The notes beneath the pieces are model-generated. The model was not told where the DNA came from. It did not search any database and worked only from the letters and a program-made list of their open reading frames with translations. Positions 44,699 through 54,393 of a stretch of DNA of 64,000 nucleotides are shown here, in pieces. Position 1 is the stretch's first letter, and the number at the start of each line of letters is the position of its first letter. The position numbers were made by a program, and so were the translations under genes. Source of the stretch: Armatimonadia bacterium (GTDB lineage: Bacteria > Armatimonadota > Zipacnadia > Zipacnadales > JABUFB01); assembly GCA_039679385.1 (NCBI GenBank), contig JBDKVB010000069.1:1-64000 (forward strand). Reading direction: 5' to 3'.

Positions 44699-46192
44699 TC
44701 AGGCCTTGCGTACGACCTGCCCGGCCAGTTCGTCGGTCACCTCGCCCTTCGCCAGCGCCACCTTGCCATTGACGATAACCCAGGGGATCCCCTTCGGGTA
44801 CTGGTGCTGCTGCTCGAAGGTGGCGGCATCGATGATGCTGTTCCAGTCGAAGGCTACGATGTCTGCGTAGTTGCCACCGACCAGCACTCCGCGCTCGCGG
44901 AGGCCGAAACGTTCCGCTGTCAGGCTCGTGCACTTGCGCACGGCCTCCTCTACGGTCAACAGGCCCCGGTCGCGTCCATAGTGACCGATGATGCGCGGGA
45001 AGGTGCCATAGTTGCGCGGATGCGAGACGCCTTCGCCGAGCACCCGCAAGTGGCCGTCCGATCCGCCCACCACCAGGGGGTGCTGGTAGAACCTCTCGAT
45101 GTTGGCCTCGCACATGACAAAGAAGATGCACGACACTCCGCCTTGCACGATCAGGTCGATGGCCACGTCCATGGGGTCCTTGCCGACCTCAGCCGCGTAC
45201 TCGTCCAGACGCTTGCCGTCCAGTTCAGGTTTGGGATCCAGCGGCGCGAACATCACATTGTGCGGCCCGCCGATGAGGTTGAACTGGTCCGCGATGGCCC
45301 GTCGTAGGCGCTGGCTCCACCCCGCGTCGTACAGCGACTCCCAGCCTCCGCGAGCCTGCGCTTCGGAGCGAGCCCACATCGGCAGCAACGCCGAAACGCC
45401 GGTGAAGCAGGCGACGTAGGGATAGCGGTCGGCCATCACGTCAACACCTCGCCGCACGCCCTCCTCCATGAGGTCGAAAACAGCGTCAATCTTCCACCAG
45501 TTCCGCTGCCCGTAAGTCTTGATGTGCGAGATCTGCACCGGGCACTCGGCCCGAGCCCCAATCTCCAGGATCTCCTCAACCGCGCCCAGCAGCGAATCGC
45601 CCTCATTGCGGATGTGACTGGCGTAGAGACCGCCCTTGTTCGCTGCGGCCTTGGTGACCTCGGCGATCTCATCCGTGGTCACATAGGCCGGGAAGTAGCC
45701 GTTCGAGATGCCGAGTGCGCCTTCTTCCATTGCCTGGGTCACCAGGCCCTGCATCTGGCGGATCTCCTCCAGATTCGCGGGCCGTCCAGCTTCCCTCACC
45801 ACCTGGCCACGCACCGTTCCGAGGCCGACCAGCATGGCGTAGTTCTGGCGAATCCCCGCCCGAGCGACGGCGGCGAAATGCTCTCCCACGGGCCAGGCAC
45901 TCCCGCCGCAGTTCCCGGCAACCAGCGTCGTGACGCCCTGCCGCAGGTAGTTCTCGGCCTTCGGAAGGCTCAGGATGCCCGTGCGCGCTTCGTTGTGGGC
46001 ATGGTTGTGGGGGTCGATGAAACCCGGTGCGACGATCAGCCCGGTGACGTCGATCTCCTGCTTCGCCGCCGCCTCCGACAGGTCGTCGATGACGGCAATA
46101 CGCTCTCCGTTGATGCCAACGTCGCCCGGACGTGCCGGTGCGCCCGTTCCGTCGACGATGCTGCCGCCTCTGAGGATCAGATCGAATTCCAA
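44699..46192 (-). CDS. D-aminoacylase / N-acyl-D-amino-acid deacylase-like amidohydrolase
   Basis: I choose TTG at 46192 because GGGAGG lies 7 bases upstream and the product then begins with the natural MEFDLILRGGSIVDGTG; the ATG at 46228 adds 12 odd residues. The 497-residue enzyme has the metal motif H62-N-H64 (FIDPHNHAH), a GNCGGS segment with the bridging-Cys position of D-aminoacylases, ASHIRNEGD, QISHIKTYG, VGGSDGHLR and PRNYGTFPRII. It would remove the acyl group from N-acyl-D-amino acids or related amides. It is divergent from the aldo/keto reductase gene. Confidence 0.85.
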   Translation of the reverse strand: MEFDLILRGGSIVDGTGAPARPGDVGINGERIAVIDDLSEAAAKQEIDVTGLIVAPGFIDPHNHAHNEARTGILSLPKAENYLRQGVTTLVAGNCGGSAWPVGEHFAAVARAGIRQNYAMLVGLGTVRGQVVREAGRPANLEEIRQMQGLVTQAMEEGALGISNGYFPAYVTTDEIAEVTKAAANKGGLYASHIRNEGDSLLGAVEEILEIGARAECPVQISHIKTYGQRNWWKIDAVFDLMEEGVRRGVDVMADRYPYVACFTGVSALLPMWARSEAQARGGWESLYDAGWSQRLRRAIADQFNLIGGPHNVMFAPLDPKPELDGKRLDEYAAEVGKDPMDVAIDLIVQGGVSCIFFVMCEANIERFYQHPLVVGGSDGHLRVLGEGVSHPRNYGTFPRIIGHYGRDRGLLTVEEAVRKCTSLTAERFGLRERGVLVGGNYADIVAFDWNSIIDAATFEQQHQYPKGIPWVIVNGKVALAKGEVTDELAGQVVRKA

Positions 46193-46438
46193 GGGTCGGC
46201 CTCCCGTTGCCGTCTTTGTTGCGATCATGAGCCTGGGTGTCGGAGGATGCCCGCACACCGGTGCGGAACTTCCCCGTGGTCGCCAGGGTGCCCTTCCTTG
46301 CTCGCCGGTGGAAACTGTGGAGGGCATGTGGCGACGCGATCTCGACCGACCCTTGACGGCGACGGCTCTTCTCTGGCACGCATCACCCACAAGGCCCCTT
46401 GCCTCAGCGGGGCATCACCAATCTGGGAGTGGTCCAGC

Positions 46439-47449
46439 ATGAAGTACCTCAAGTTCGGCAATTCCGGCGTCGAGGTATCCGCGCTCTGCCTGGGAGCCAT
46501 GACCTTCTACGAGCGCAACGACGAGGAGACCTCGATCGGCATCGTGCGCAAGGCCGTTGACATGGGCATCAACTTCATCGACACCGCCGACAGCTATGGC
46601 CGCGGCAAGAGTGAGCTGTTCCTCGGCAAGGCTCTCGAGGGCCTGCGCGAGAAGGTCTTCCTCGCCACCAAGTTCTTCGTCCCCTACACTCCGGATCGGC
46701 GTCTTGGTGGCGGACTGGCCTGCTCCCGCAAGCACATTCTGCGCTATGTCGACGACACACTGAGCCGCCTGCGGACCGACTACATCGACCTGCTGCAGCT
46801 ACATCACCCGAACTCCAAGGTCGGTGTGGAGGAGACGCTCTCAGCGCTGGATTCGCTGGTCAAGCAGGGCAAGGTCCTCTATCTGGGTGTCAGCAATCAC
46901 TATGCCTGGCAGATGGCGCACCTGCTGGGAGTGGCGGCCCTCCATAGCTGGGAGCCTTTGATCTCGATCCAGGCCCGCTACAACCTGCTGGACCGTGTGG
47001 TCGAGAACGAGACCGTTCCCTTCTGCAAGCGCTTCAACCTCGCGATGATGGCCTACAGCCCGCAGGACGGCGGCCTCTTGACCGGCAAGTATCAGCGGGG
47101 CATTGAGCCCGATCCCGAGTCCCGAGCGGGGAAGACCAAGTCCTTCGCCGACCGGCTGACCGACGAGACTTTCGACGTGGTGGAGAAGATCGAGGCTGTG
47201 GCGCAGCGGCTGGAGATGGGCATCAACCAGCTCGCAGTCCTGTGGGTCATGCAGAAGGATTTCTGCTGCATCCCCATCATCGGTGGCAGCAAGCCGGAGC
47301 ACTTCGACCCGCTCTACGAGATCGTCGACAGGGAGATCCCGGAGGAGGACATGCAGTACCTGGCCGACCTCACCCGCAGCTACCGGTTCCAGGACTTCGT
47401 GAACCAGCCGCAGATCGGCGGCAGCTCGCCTGCCCTGAACTGGTTTTAG
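46439..47449 (+). CDS. Aldo/keto reductase
   Basis: The ATG at 46439 follows GGGAGTGG and gives 336 residues; the frame is open far upstream only as an antisense shadow. The NADPH-dependent TIM-barrel reductase has the catalytic tetrad D48, Y53, K78 and H122 (FIDTADSYGRG, ATKFF, LQLHHP). It is closest to the AKR11/12-like and potassium-channel beta-subunit type group (GVSNHYAWQM, PIIGGSKPEHF). Substrate unknown. Its stop overlaps the convergent ribokinase stop by four bases (TTAG). Confidence 0.88.
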   Translation: MKYLKFGNSGVEVSALCLGAMTFYERNDEETSIGIVRKAVDMGINFIDTADSYGRGKSELFLGKALEGLREKVFLATKFFVPYTPDRRLGGGLACSRKHILRYVDDTLSRLRTDYIDLLQLHHPNSKVGVEETLSALDSLVKQGKVLYLGVSNHYAWQMAHLLGVAALHSWEPLISIQARYNLLDRVVENETVPFCKRFNLAMMAYSPQDGGLLTGKYQRGIEPDPESRAGKTKSFADRLTDETFDVVEKIEAVAQRLEMGINQLAVLWVMQKDFCCIPIIGGSKPEHFDPLYEIVDREIPEEDMQYLADLTRSYRFQDFVNQPQIGGSSPALNWF

Positions 47450-48378
47450 CCCGCGCTCTGTTGGCCCAGCAGCCTCTCGATCTGGTGGCGGTTGGGCAAG
47501 GAGGGCATGGCGCCTGCTGTCGTCACAGCGAGAGCCCCTGCCGCAGACGCGAATCGGGCCGCCTCCTGCAGGGGGCGGCCCTCTGCGAGTCCGGTGGCCA
47601 GGGCTCCGGTGAAGGCGTCGCCGGCACCCACTGCATCCACGGGTCGCACCGGGAAGGAGGACACCCGCGAGACCCCGGTCTTCTCCACTACTGCGCAGCC
47701 CTCGGAGCCCAGCGTCATGACTACGGCTGTCATGCCGCGGGTCAGGAGGAGGTCGGCGGCATCGCGCAGGCTGCCTCCGGCAAGGCCATCGGCCAGCAGG
47801 CCCATCTCGGTCTGGTTGCAGACCAGGTAATCGACCTCGGCCAGCAGCTCCGGCGGCACACCTCCCGGCGGCACCGGTGACGGGTTCAGCATGAAGGGAG
47901 TGTTCACTTCGCGGCAGAGACGCCCGGCGGCCATGACAGTCTCCATCGGCGACTCAAGCTGGGCGACAACGACGTCGGCAGCCGCGATCCGCTCTCTGGC
48001 GCCCTCCACGTCCTCAGGGGACAGTCGCGAGTTGGCGCCGGGGCAGACCGCAATCATGTTCTCCCCGCTACCGCGCTCGACGTAGATCAGCGCAGTCCCC
48101 GTCGGAAGCTCCTCGCACAGACGCAGTAGCCCTGTGTCCACTCGTTCGGTGGCGAGTTTGTCCAGGTAGGCCCGGCCACCGTCGTCCTTGCCCACACAGC
48201 CCAGCAGGGAAACCACTGCACCCGACCGGGCCGAGGCGACTGCCTGGTTGGCGCCCTTTCCGCCTTGCGTCACCAGCAACTCTCCACCCAGCACGGTCTC
48301 GCCCGGACAGGGTAGACGGTCTACGACGGCGGTGTAGTCAATGTTGAGGCTGCCCAGGACCAGGACTGTTGGGGGCAC
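47446..48378 (-). CDS. rbsK: Ribokinase (PfkB family)
   Basis: The GTG at 48378 follows GGGAGG by 8 bases, giving 310 residues; a TTG at 48405 is the alternative. PfkB signatures are present: LGSLNIDYTAVVDRLPCPGE, GGKGANQAVASARSG, NPSPVPPG, NQTE and the catalytic DAVGAGDAFTGAL. It phosphorylates ribose to ribose-5-phosphate. No ribose transporter is near, so another sugar such as a nucleoside-derived pentose is possible. Confidence 0.85.
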   Translation of the reverse strand: MPPTVLVLGSLNIDYTAVVDRLPCPGETVLGGELLVTQGGKGANQAVASARSGAVVSLLGCVGKDDGGRAYLDKLATERVDTGLLRLCEELPTGTALIYVERGSGENMIAVCPGANSRLSPEDVEGARERIAAADVVVAQLESPMETVMAAGRLCREVNTPFMLNPSPVPPGGVPPELLAEVDYLVCNQTEMGLLADGLAGGSLRDAADLLLTRGMTAVVMTLGSEGCAVVEKTGVSRVSSFPVRPVDAVGAGDAFTGALATGLAEGRPLQEAARFASAAGALAVTTAGAMPSLPNRHQIERLLGQQSAG

Positions 48379-48457
48379 GATGCCGACCTCCCGGAGGTTG
48401 CTCAAAACGAAGCGTGATGGTGTGCAGGGGTTAGGGCTAGCTGTGGCAGGGCAGGCT

Positions 48458-50629
48458 TCACTGCACCGGCGAGCCGGTGCCGGTGAGAGGCCGGGCGCTG
48501 ACTACATCGATCAGCTTGGTCAGGTGCTCGATGAGCTCGTCCAGGTCCTGGCGCTCGTGGATCTCGACGCCCAGCGTCAGTCGGGCCAGGTTGGGGCCTT
48601 CCAGGTGCGCCTCAGCCCGGCGGATGTTCAGGCCCAGGTCGGCCACCACCGCCGTGATGTGCGAGAACAGCCCCATACGGTCCACCGCCAGCACTTCGAC
48701 CTCAGTCAGGAAGTGCGAGTCCTTCGTGCCCTCCCACAGCAGGGGAATGACACGACCCGGCTCACGCTCTGCCCGGTACTTGAGGTTCTTGCAGTCACTG
48801 CGATGGATAGCAAGCCCGCCGCCACGGGTAATGTAGCCGACGATGTCGTCGCCCGGCAGTGGGTTGCAGCACTGTGACATGCGGTGGCTGAAGCCCTTCA
48901 CACCGGAGGAGGTCACCGTGGGAGCCTGACCGGCGGCCGGAGACCTTGGCGGTGCGAACCGTGCCACCTCATCGGCCAGGGTCAGCGGCAGAGTCGGGCG
49001 CTTCAGGTGGCGCAGGACGGTCTCGGGCTCCACGTCGCCATAGCCCATCGCCGCGTAGAGCCCATCCAGGTCGGTGTAATTCAGGTGCTCGGCCACCGTG
49101 GCCAGTCGCTGCAAGTCCAGGGCGCCACGTTCCGAGGCCTTCAGCCGCTCGACTTCGCGGGTGAAGATCTCCTTGCCGAGGATGATGCTGTCATCCCGAG
49201 TCTTCTGGCGCAGGAAGCGGCGGATCTTGGCCCGTGCATGGGAGCTCTGGGCGATGCGTAGCCAATCGCGGCTGGGTTCGGCGCCGGCCTGGGTCATGAT
49301 CTCCGCGACATCGCCGTTCGCGAACTTGTAGTCCAGCGGCACCAGCCGCCCGTTCACCTTGGCGCCCACACAGCGGTGGCCGACCTCGGTGTGGATTCGG
49401 TACGCGAAGTCAATCGGCGTGGCACCCGCCGGGAGGTCAATAACATCGCCCTGGGGAGTGGCCACAAACACTTGGTCCCTAAACAGGTCCACCTGCAGCA
49501 GCTCGAGGAACTCGTGACTCTCCTGCAGGTCGGTCTCAAGGTCGATGAGCTGGCGGAGCCAGCCGATGTGCTTGTCCAGCTCGGGGTCGCTCTGACCCTC
49601 CTTGTAGCGCCAGTGGGCGGCGACACCATACTCGGCGGTCCGGTGCATCTCCCGGGTGCGGATCTGCACCTCCATCGGCAGGCCGTTGTAGCCCAGGACC
49701 TTGGTGTGGATGGACTGGTACTGGTTGCTCTTGGGCCGGGCGATGTAGTCGGTGAACTGGCCCTCCAAGGGGATCCACAGATCGTGTACAATTCCCAGGG
49801 CGGCGTAGCAGTCGCCCACGTTGTTCACGATCACCCGCAGCGCCATCAGGTCGCCGATCTGCTCGAAGTCGATGTGCTGGTTCCGCATCTTGTTGTAGAT
49901 GCTGAAGATGTGCTTGGGGCGTCCGTAGACCTCGGCCTCGACCCCGGCCTCGTACAGATGCTCGGCGAGCGTGTTGCGGCAGCGGTCGATCTCGCGCTCC
50001 CGCTCAGCCCGGGTTTTGCCGAGCTTCTCGACGAGCTCGAAGTACGCGCCCGGCTCCAGATAGCGCAGGGAGAGGTCCTCAAGCTCCCACTTCAGGCGCC
50101 AGATCCCCAGCCGGTGGGCCAGGGGCGCGAAGATCATCTGCGTTTCCTGAGCAATCGCCTCGCGGCGGTCGGGAGCCAGCGGCGACAGCGTCCGCATGTT
50201 GTGGAGGCGGTCTGCAAGCTTGATGATGATGACGCGGATGTCCTCGGCCATGGCGAGGAACATCTTGCGCAGGTTCCGGGCCTGCTCTTCCTTTTCGGTG
50301 CGGAAGTTGAGGTTGCTTAGCTTGGTGACGCCGTCCACGAGGCGACCAATGCCGGGGCCGAACTGTTCGGTCACGTCCTCAATAGTGACGTCGGAGTCCT
50401 CCACCACGTCGTGCAGGAGTGCGCTGGCCACGGAAGGCGGATCGGCCTCGATATGGGCCAGAATCGAGCTCACGTTCAGAGGGTGCGTGATGAAGGGGTC
50501 GCCGCCCTTGCGCATCTGCCCCGCATGGGCATGGTCGGCGAAGTCGTAGGCGCGCACCAGCAGGTCCCGGTCCACTCCGGGCCAGTAACCGCTTACCTGT
50601 TGGGCGATCTCGTCGATCGAAGGCGCCAT
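48458..50629 (-). CDS. rel: Bifunctional (p)ppGpp synthetase/hydrolase (Rel/SpoT)
   Basis: The ATG at 50629 (MAPSIDEIAQQ) gives 723 residues; the longer frame upstream is spurious. The HD hydrolase domain is intact: H49, H73-D74 and E77-D78 (LLHDVVED). The synthetase domain has ARPKSNQYQSIHTKV and EVQIRTREMHRTAEYGVAAHW. A TGS domain (VFVATPQGDVIDLPAGATPIDFAY), a CC/zinc-finger region and a C-terminal ACT domain follow. It is the only RSH protein in the window and, with both active sites present, probably controls the stringent response alone. It is divergent from mnmA. Confidence 0.95.
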   Translation of the reverse strand: MAPSIDEIAQQVSGYWPGVDRDLLVRAYDFADHAHAGQMRKGGDPFITHPLNVSSILAHIEADPPSVASALLHDVVEDSDVTIEDVTEQFGPGIGRLVDGVTKLSNLNFRTEKEEQARNLRKMFLAMAEDIRVIIIKLADRLHNMRTLSPLAPDRREAIAQETQMIFAPLAHRLGIWRLKWELEDLSLRYLEPGAYFELVEKLGKTRAEREREIDRCRNTLAEHLYEAGVEAEVYGRPKHIFSIYNKMRNQHIDFEQIGDLMALRVIVNNVGDCYAALGIVHDLWIPLEGQFTDYIARPKSNQYQSIHTKVLGYNGLPMEVQIRTREMHRTAEYGVAAHWRYKEGQSDPELDKHIGWLRQLIDLETDLQESHEFLELLQVDLFRDQVFVATPQGDVIDLPAGATPIDFAYRIHTEVGHRCVGAKVNGRLVPLDYKFANGDVAEIMTQAGAEPSRDWLRIAQSSHARAKIRRFLRQKTRDDSIILGKEIFTREVERLKASERGALDLQRLATVAEHLNYTDLDGLYAAMGYGDVEPETVLRHLKRPTLPLTLADEVARFAPPRSPAAGQAPTVTSSGVKGFSHRMSQCCNPLPGDDIVGYITRGGGLAIHRSDCKNLKYRAEREPGRVIPLLWEGTKDSHFLTEVEVLAVDRMGLFSHITAVVADLGLNIRRAEAHLEGPNLARLTLGVEIHERQDLDELIEHLTKLIDVVSARPLTGTGSPVQ

Positions 50630-50795
50630 AGAATGACCAGGTGTGGGAACGTAAAGTGAAGTGCGCGTGGGGCGACAGGGTACGCTCAAACGAGGTTGCG
50701 GAGAGGCAGCAAGGAACGCGTCCGAGGTAGTCGACCTCGCCCCTATTCCAGACAGCATTCATTATACCATCCGCCGCGATACGGCCACAAGCAGG

Positions 50796-51923
50796 ATGAC
50801 GGTCCGCATGGAAACAGCACGCGACAGAGTCGTTGCGATAGCGATGTCGGGCGGTGTTGACAGCACCGCAGCAGCCCTGTGCCTCCGTGCCGAGGGCTGC
50901 CAGGTGATCGGCCTCACGGCCCTGCTCGCCACTCATGCAGGCTCGGAGCGGGCGGCTCAGAAGGCTGAAGACCTCTGCCGCCACCTGGGCATCACCCACC
51001 ACACCCTCGACCTGCGCGAGGACTTTGACCGGGTTGTTATCCAGCCCTTCGTCGAGGAGTACGCCCGCGGACGGACTCCGAACCCCTGTGTGGGCTGCAA
51101 CGAGCAGGTGAAGTTCGGTCTCCTGGGCGATTGCGCTCGCAAGCTGGGCGCTGAGGCCCTGGCTACCGGCCACTATGCGCGGACCCGTCTCCACACTGAC
51201 GGCGTCCACAGCCGGGTTTGCCTCCTGCGGGCCGCCAGTCTACATAAGGACCAGTCCTACGTCCTGCACCACCTGTCGCAGGATCAGTTGTCCTTTGCCC
51301 GCTTCCCCCTGGGCGAGATGACCAAGGACCAGGCACGCGAGTTCGTCGCTGCGGCCGGGGTAACCATCGCGCCCTCGGAGGAGAGCCAGGACATCTGCTT
51401 CCTGGAGGGCCTCCACTTCGACGAACTCTTGCGCGAGCGAGTGCCGACGGCCTTCCGGCCGGGCGAGATCGTGGACCTCGAAGGCACCGTTCTGGGCCAC
51501 CATGACGGGGTGGCCCAGTACACCGTCGGGCAGCGCAAGGGCCTGAGGCTTGGTGGAGCCGGCGGTCGCCGTTTCGTCCTCCGTCTGGAGCCTGAGACGA
51601 ACCGCGTAGTGGTGGGTCAGGACGCCGAGGTCTGGGTGCACTCCTGCGAAGTCGACCAGGTCAACCTGATCTGCGTGCCCGAGGCCGGTGCCGCCGATCC
51701 GCAGTCACTACTCCCGCTGACCCTGGACTGCGAGGTCATGGTCCGCTACAACGGCACGCTCACTCCGGCGCAGGTCACGGTCGACGGCGACACGGCCCAG
51801 GTTCGCTTTGCACGTCTTGCTCGAGCGCCGACACCCGGTCAGTCCGCGGTCTTCTACCAGGGCGACTGCTGCCTGGGCGGCGGCGTCATCTGCTCAACCG
51901 AACTCACCAAAGCCAGGTGCTGA
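50796..51923 (+). CDS. mnmA: tRNA-specific 2-thiouridylase
   Basis: I use ATG 50796; ATG 50808 is also possible. The 375-residue enzyme has the PP-loop SGGVDS at 18-23, the catalytic Cys pair C98 (NPCVGC) and C201 (SQDICFL), GHYAR, and VGQRKGL in the beta-barrel domain. It adds sulfur at U34 of Lys, Glu and Gln tRNAs. It shares a 166-base divergent spacer with rel and is followed 45 bases later by the acetyltransferase gene. Confidence 0.94.
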   Translation: MTVRMETARDRVVAIAMSGGVDSTAAALCLRAEGCQVIGLTALLATHAGSERAAQKAEDLCRHLGITHHTLDLREDFDRVVIQPFVEEYARGRTPNPCVGCNEQVKFGLLGDCARKLGAEALATGHYARTRLHTDGVHSRVCLLRAASLHKDQSYVLHHLSQDQLSFARFPLGEMTKDQAREFVAAAGVTIAPSEESQDICFLEGLHFDELLRERVPTAFRPGEIVDLEGTVLGHHDGVAQYTVGQRKGLRLGGAGGRRFVLRLEPETNRVVVGQDAEVWVHSCEVDQVNLICVPEAGAADPQSLLPLTLDCEVMVRYNGTLTPAQVTVDGDTAQVRFARLARAPTPGQSAVFYQGDCCLGGGVICSTELTKARC

Positions 51924-51968
51924 CGGCTCCATCTCGCACACCGGCCGATTCGAAGGGAGCGAAGTCCC

Positions 51969-52517
51969 ATGCTCAAGGGCGACAAGGTCATCTTGCGAGC
52001 CATCGAGCGCCAAGACGCCGAACGGCTCCACAAGTGGATGAATGACCCCGAGGTGATCCGCTTCATGGGCATGCGCTTCCCGATCTCCCTGCTGGCGGAG
52101 GAGAACTGGGTGGCGCAGGAGCACGACCCCAAGAAGGAGCTGCGTCTGGCCATCGATACGCTGGAGGGCCGGCACATCGGCAGTTGCGGCCTTGGCCATA
52201 TCGACCCTTACACACACAGCGCCGAGCTGGGGGTCTGCATCGGGGACAAGGAATACTGGAGCCAGGGCTACGGCACCGACGCCCTGGTCACCCTCTGCGC
52301 CTTCGGGTTCACGCAGATGAACCTGCACCGCATCTCACTGCGGGTCTTCGCGGAGAACACTCGGGGCATCCGCTGCTACGAGAAAGTCGGCTTCCAGCAC
52401 GAGGGCACGCTGCGGGAGGACGTGTACAAGAACGGCCGCTACCACAATCTGCTGGTCATGGGCATCCTCGTCCACGAGTTCGCGGAGCTCTGGCCGCAGC
52501 GCTGGCCGGAGGACTAA
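51969..52517 (+). CDS. GNAT acetyltransferase, RimJ/RimL type
   Basis: A 182-residue protein with the GNAT fold: VILRAIERQDAERLHKWMND at the front, IGSCGLGHIDPYTHSAELGV, the acetyl-CoA loop YWSQGYGTDAL, and RISLRVFAENTRGIRCYEKVGF. This subgroup acetylates N-terminal residues of proteins or small amines; the target is unknown. It is probably co-transcribed with mnmA. Confidence 0.88.
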   Translation: MLKGDKVILRAIERQDAERLHKWMNDPEVIRFMGMRFPISLLAEENWVAQEHDPKKELRLAIDTLEGRHIGSCGLGHIDPYTHSAELGVCIGDKEYWSQGYGTDALVTLCAFGFTQMNLHRISLRVFAENTRGIRCYEKVGFQHEGTLREDVYKNGRYHNLLVMGILVHEFAELWPQRWPED

Positions 52518-52535
52518 CAGGGCCTCGCCCCGGGC

Positions 52536-54224
52536 CTAGGCTCCCATCTGGAGGATCAGGCCCAGGCACAGCAGGCCCAGACCCACCAGCGTCGCCAGCA
52601 GACTGCCGTAGAACGAAAGCGCCCAGTTGTGGCAGGTGTGGGTATCCCCGTTGGGGAGCTTCACCTGCCACAGCTCCAGGAAGGGCCGCGGATAGCGCCG
52701 ATACCAGCCACTGGCGGTCACCTTCTGCCCCTCGAAGCTCTCCGCACGGAACAGTCCGAAGAGCAACTCGAAGATCCGCAAAGGCTGGCGGTAGTCCAGC
52801 ACCATGAAGCCGGTGTCGTCCTGGATCACCAGGTCCTCGCTCCAGTACAGCCCCGGAATGCCCCTGCCAATCACGGTGCCCTCCAGTGTCGAGGGAAGCG
52901 ACCGGATCTGCGACACCTTCACCTCGCCAACCAGGTCAGTGATCTTTCGGGGCGGGAAGCTCTTCGTCGGGTACTTGTACAGGACGCGCAGGAAGGCCCC
53001 CAGTGCCCAGCCGGCAACAATTGCCGACAGCGGCGCCAGCAGCAGGTTGCCCTCGCCGGTGTCGAAGCCCTTGACGATGCCCAGGCCGAAGGAGGCCGCG
53101 ACGCCCGTTAGCAGACCGATCAGGGGCAGGTACTGGGCCAGCAGGTCCGTCAGGAACTCGTCCCAGTAGCCCTCTGGTGCCTTGCTCGGCACCTTGTAGA
53201 GCGGCACTTGCCCCATCCGCTCCGCCAGCGTACCCAGAGCCCGAACCCGCTTGGCCGGCAGAGGGTGGCTGGAGCTGAGCTCGCACACCAGCGCCCAGGG
53301 GTTCCACACATCCCAGCGCATGGCCCGCAGCGTTCCCGCGTGGTCGGGTGCATGGTCGGCCTGCGAGTAGCTCCCGGCGGCCGCAAGGGCCATGGACGCC
53401 CCGAAGCCCGGGTCGAAGATGCCCATCGACTTCAGGCCGCCGGACACCGCCAGCGCCTGGGCGGTCACCTTCTTCTCGCCACCCTCCACAGACACGCCCT
53501 TGGGAGCCCTCGCAAGCCCGTAGGCGATCTTCATGAGCGCGGAGGCCAGCGCATTGGGATTCTGACTGGTCTCGGCAGAGAAGCTGTCGGCGTAGTACTC
53601 CCGCACCCGGCTCAGGAGCAGCACCACGTACTGGCTGATGAGGTAGAACACGTAAGCCATCAGCGCCACCAGGGCGACATAGCCGCCGTTGCGGTTCCGC
53701 CCGCGCCCCGAGGCTATTCCGAAGCGGTAGATCATGTACAGGACCATCGGCACCGTCGCCGCGACGGTCATGACCACGAAGTCCCAGTGGACGATGTGTC
53801 CCATCTCGTGGAGCACGACGGCCTTGCGCTCCTCAGAGTCGCACAGGTCGATGAGGCCGCGGGTCACGACCACTCGGGCGTTGTTGGGATGGTGGCCGAA
53901 GGTGAAAGCATTGGGGTTCCCGTCCTCAATCACCCCGAAGCGCGGCTCACGCAGGCCCCGGTCGTGGCACACCGCACGCACAGCCGTCGCGATCACCGGG
54001 TCGGCAGCATCCAGCGGCATCCAGTTGATCTTGTACACCCACTGGATGATCGAGGGACTGATGAGGTACTGCAGGCAGCCGATCGCGAGGGCAAAGAGGA
54101 TCCCGGCGGTCACCGCCACCGGCCCCTCAAGGCCCAGGGCATACAGCGCCGCCACCCCTACCGCGAAGACCATCCCCCACAGCATCCCCAGAACCATCAG
54201 CGAGCGGAAGGCCAGGTTCGCCAC
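52536..54224 (-). CDS. M48 (HtpX-like) membrane metalloprotease with long C-terminal region
   Basis: GTG 54224 follows GGAGG by 8 bases and gives 562 residues (VANLAFRSLM). Two N-terminal membrane helices precede the M48 domain. The zinc motif is H139-E-M-G-H143, and the third ligand lies in REYYADSFSAE. Unlike HtpX (about 290 residues), it continues with ~270 residues holding further membrane helices (LLTGVAASFGLGIV; LSAIVAGWALGAFLRVL), a beta-rich OB-like piece (TLEGTVIGRGIPGLYWSEDL) and a last helix. Probably membrane protein quality control. Confidence 0.83.
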   Translation of the reverse strand: MANLAFRSLMVLGMLWGMVFAVGVAALYALGLEGPVAVTAGILFALAIGCLQYLISPSIIQWVYKINWMPLDAADPVIATAVRAVCHDRGLREPRFGVIEDGNPNAFTFGHHPNNARVVVTRGLIDLCDSEERKAVVLHEMGHIVHWDFVVMTVAATVPMVLYMIYRFGIASGRGRNRNGGYVALVALMAYVFYLISQYVVLLLSRVREYYADSFSAETSQNPNALASALMKIAYGLARAPKGVSVEGGEKKVTAQALAVSGGLKSMGIFDPGFGASMALAAAGSYSQADHAPDHAGTLRAMRWDVWNPWALVCELSSSHPLPAKRVRALGTLAERMGQVPLYKVPSKAPEGYWDEFLTDLLAQYLPLIGLLTGVAASFGLGIVKGFDTGEGNLLLAPLSAIVAGWALGAFLRVLYKYPTKSFPPRKITDLVGEVKVSQIRSLPSTLEGTVIGRGIPGLYWSEDLVIQDDTGFMVLDYRQPLRIFELLFGLFRAESFEGQKVTASGWYRRYPRPFLELWQVKLPNGDTHTCHNWALSFYGSLLATLVGLGLLCLGLILQMGA

Positions 54225-54393
54225 GACACACACCTCCAGATGACAGGGGACGACAGACGGCCTGTTGCGCCCCAGAGGACCCCGATGCGAGACACTCAGT
54301 CCGGTTCGGCGAAAGCACCTCCGGTTCCTGCCGAAAGCAGAGGGGAGCGACCATCGGCCGCTCCCCCGGGCAACTCTTGCTGCCTGGACGCCC

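Noticed and set aside
45524-46438. Long upstream extension of the aldo/keto reductase
   Set aside because: It is antisense to the amidohydrolase gene; ATG 46439 has a ribosome-binding site and gives the standard family N-terminus.
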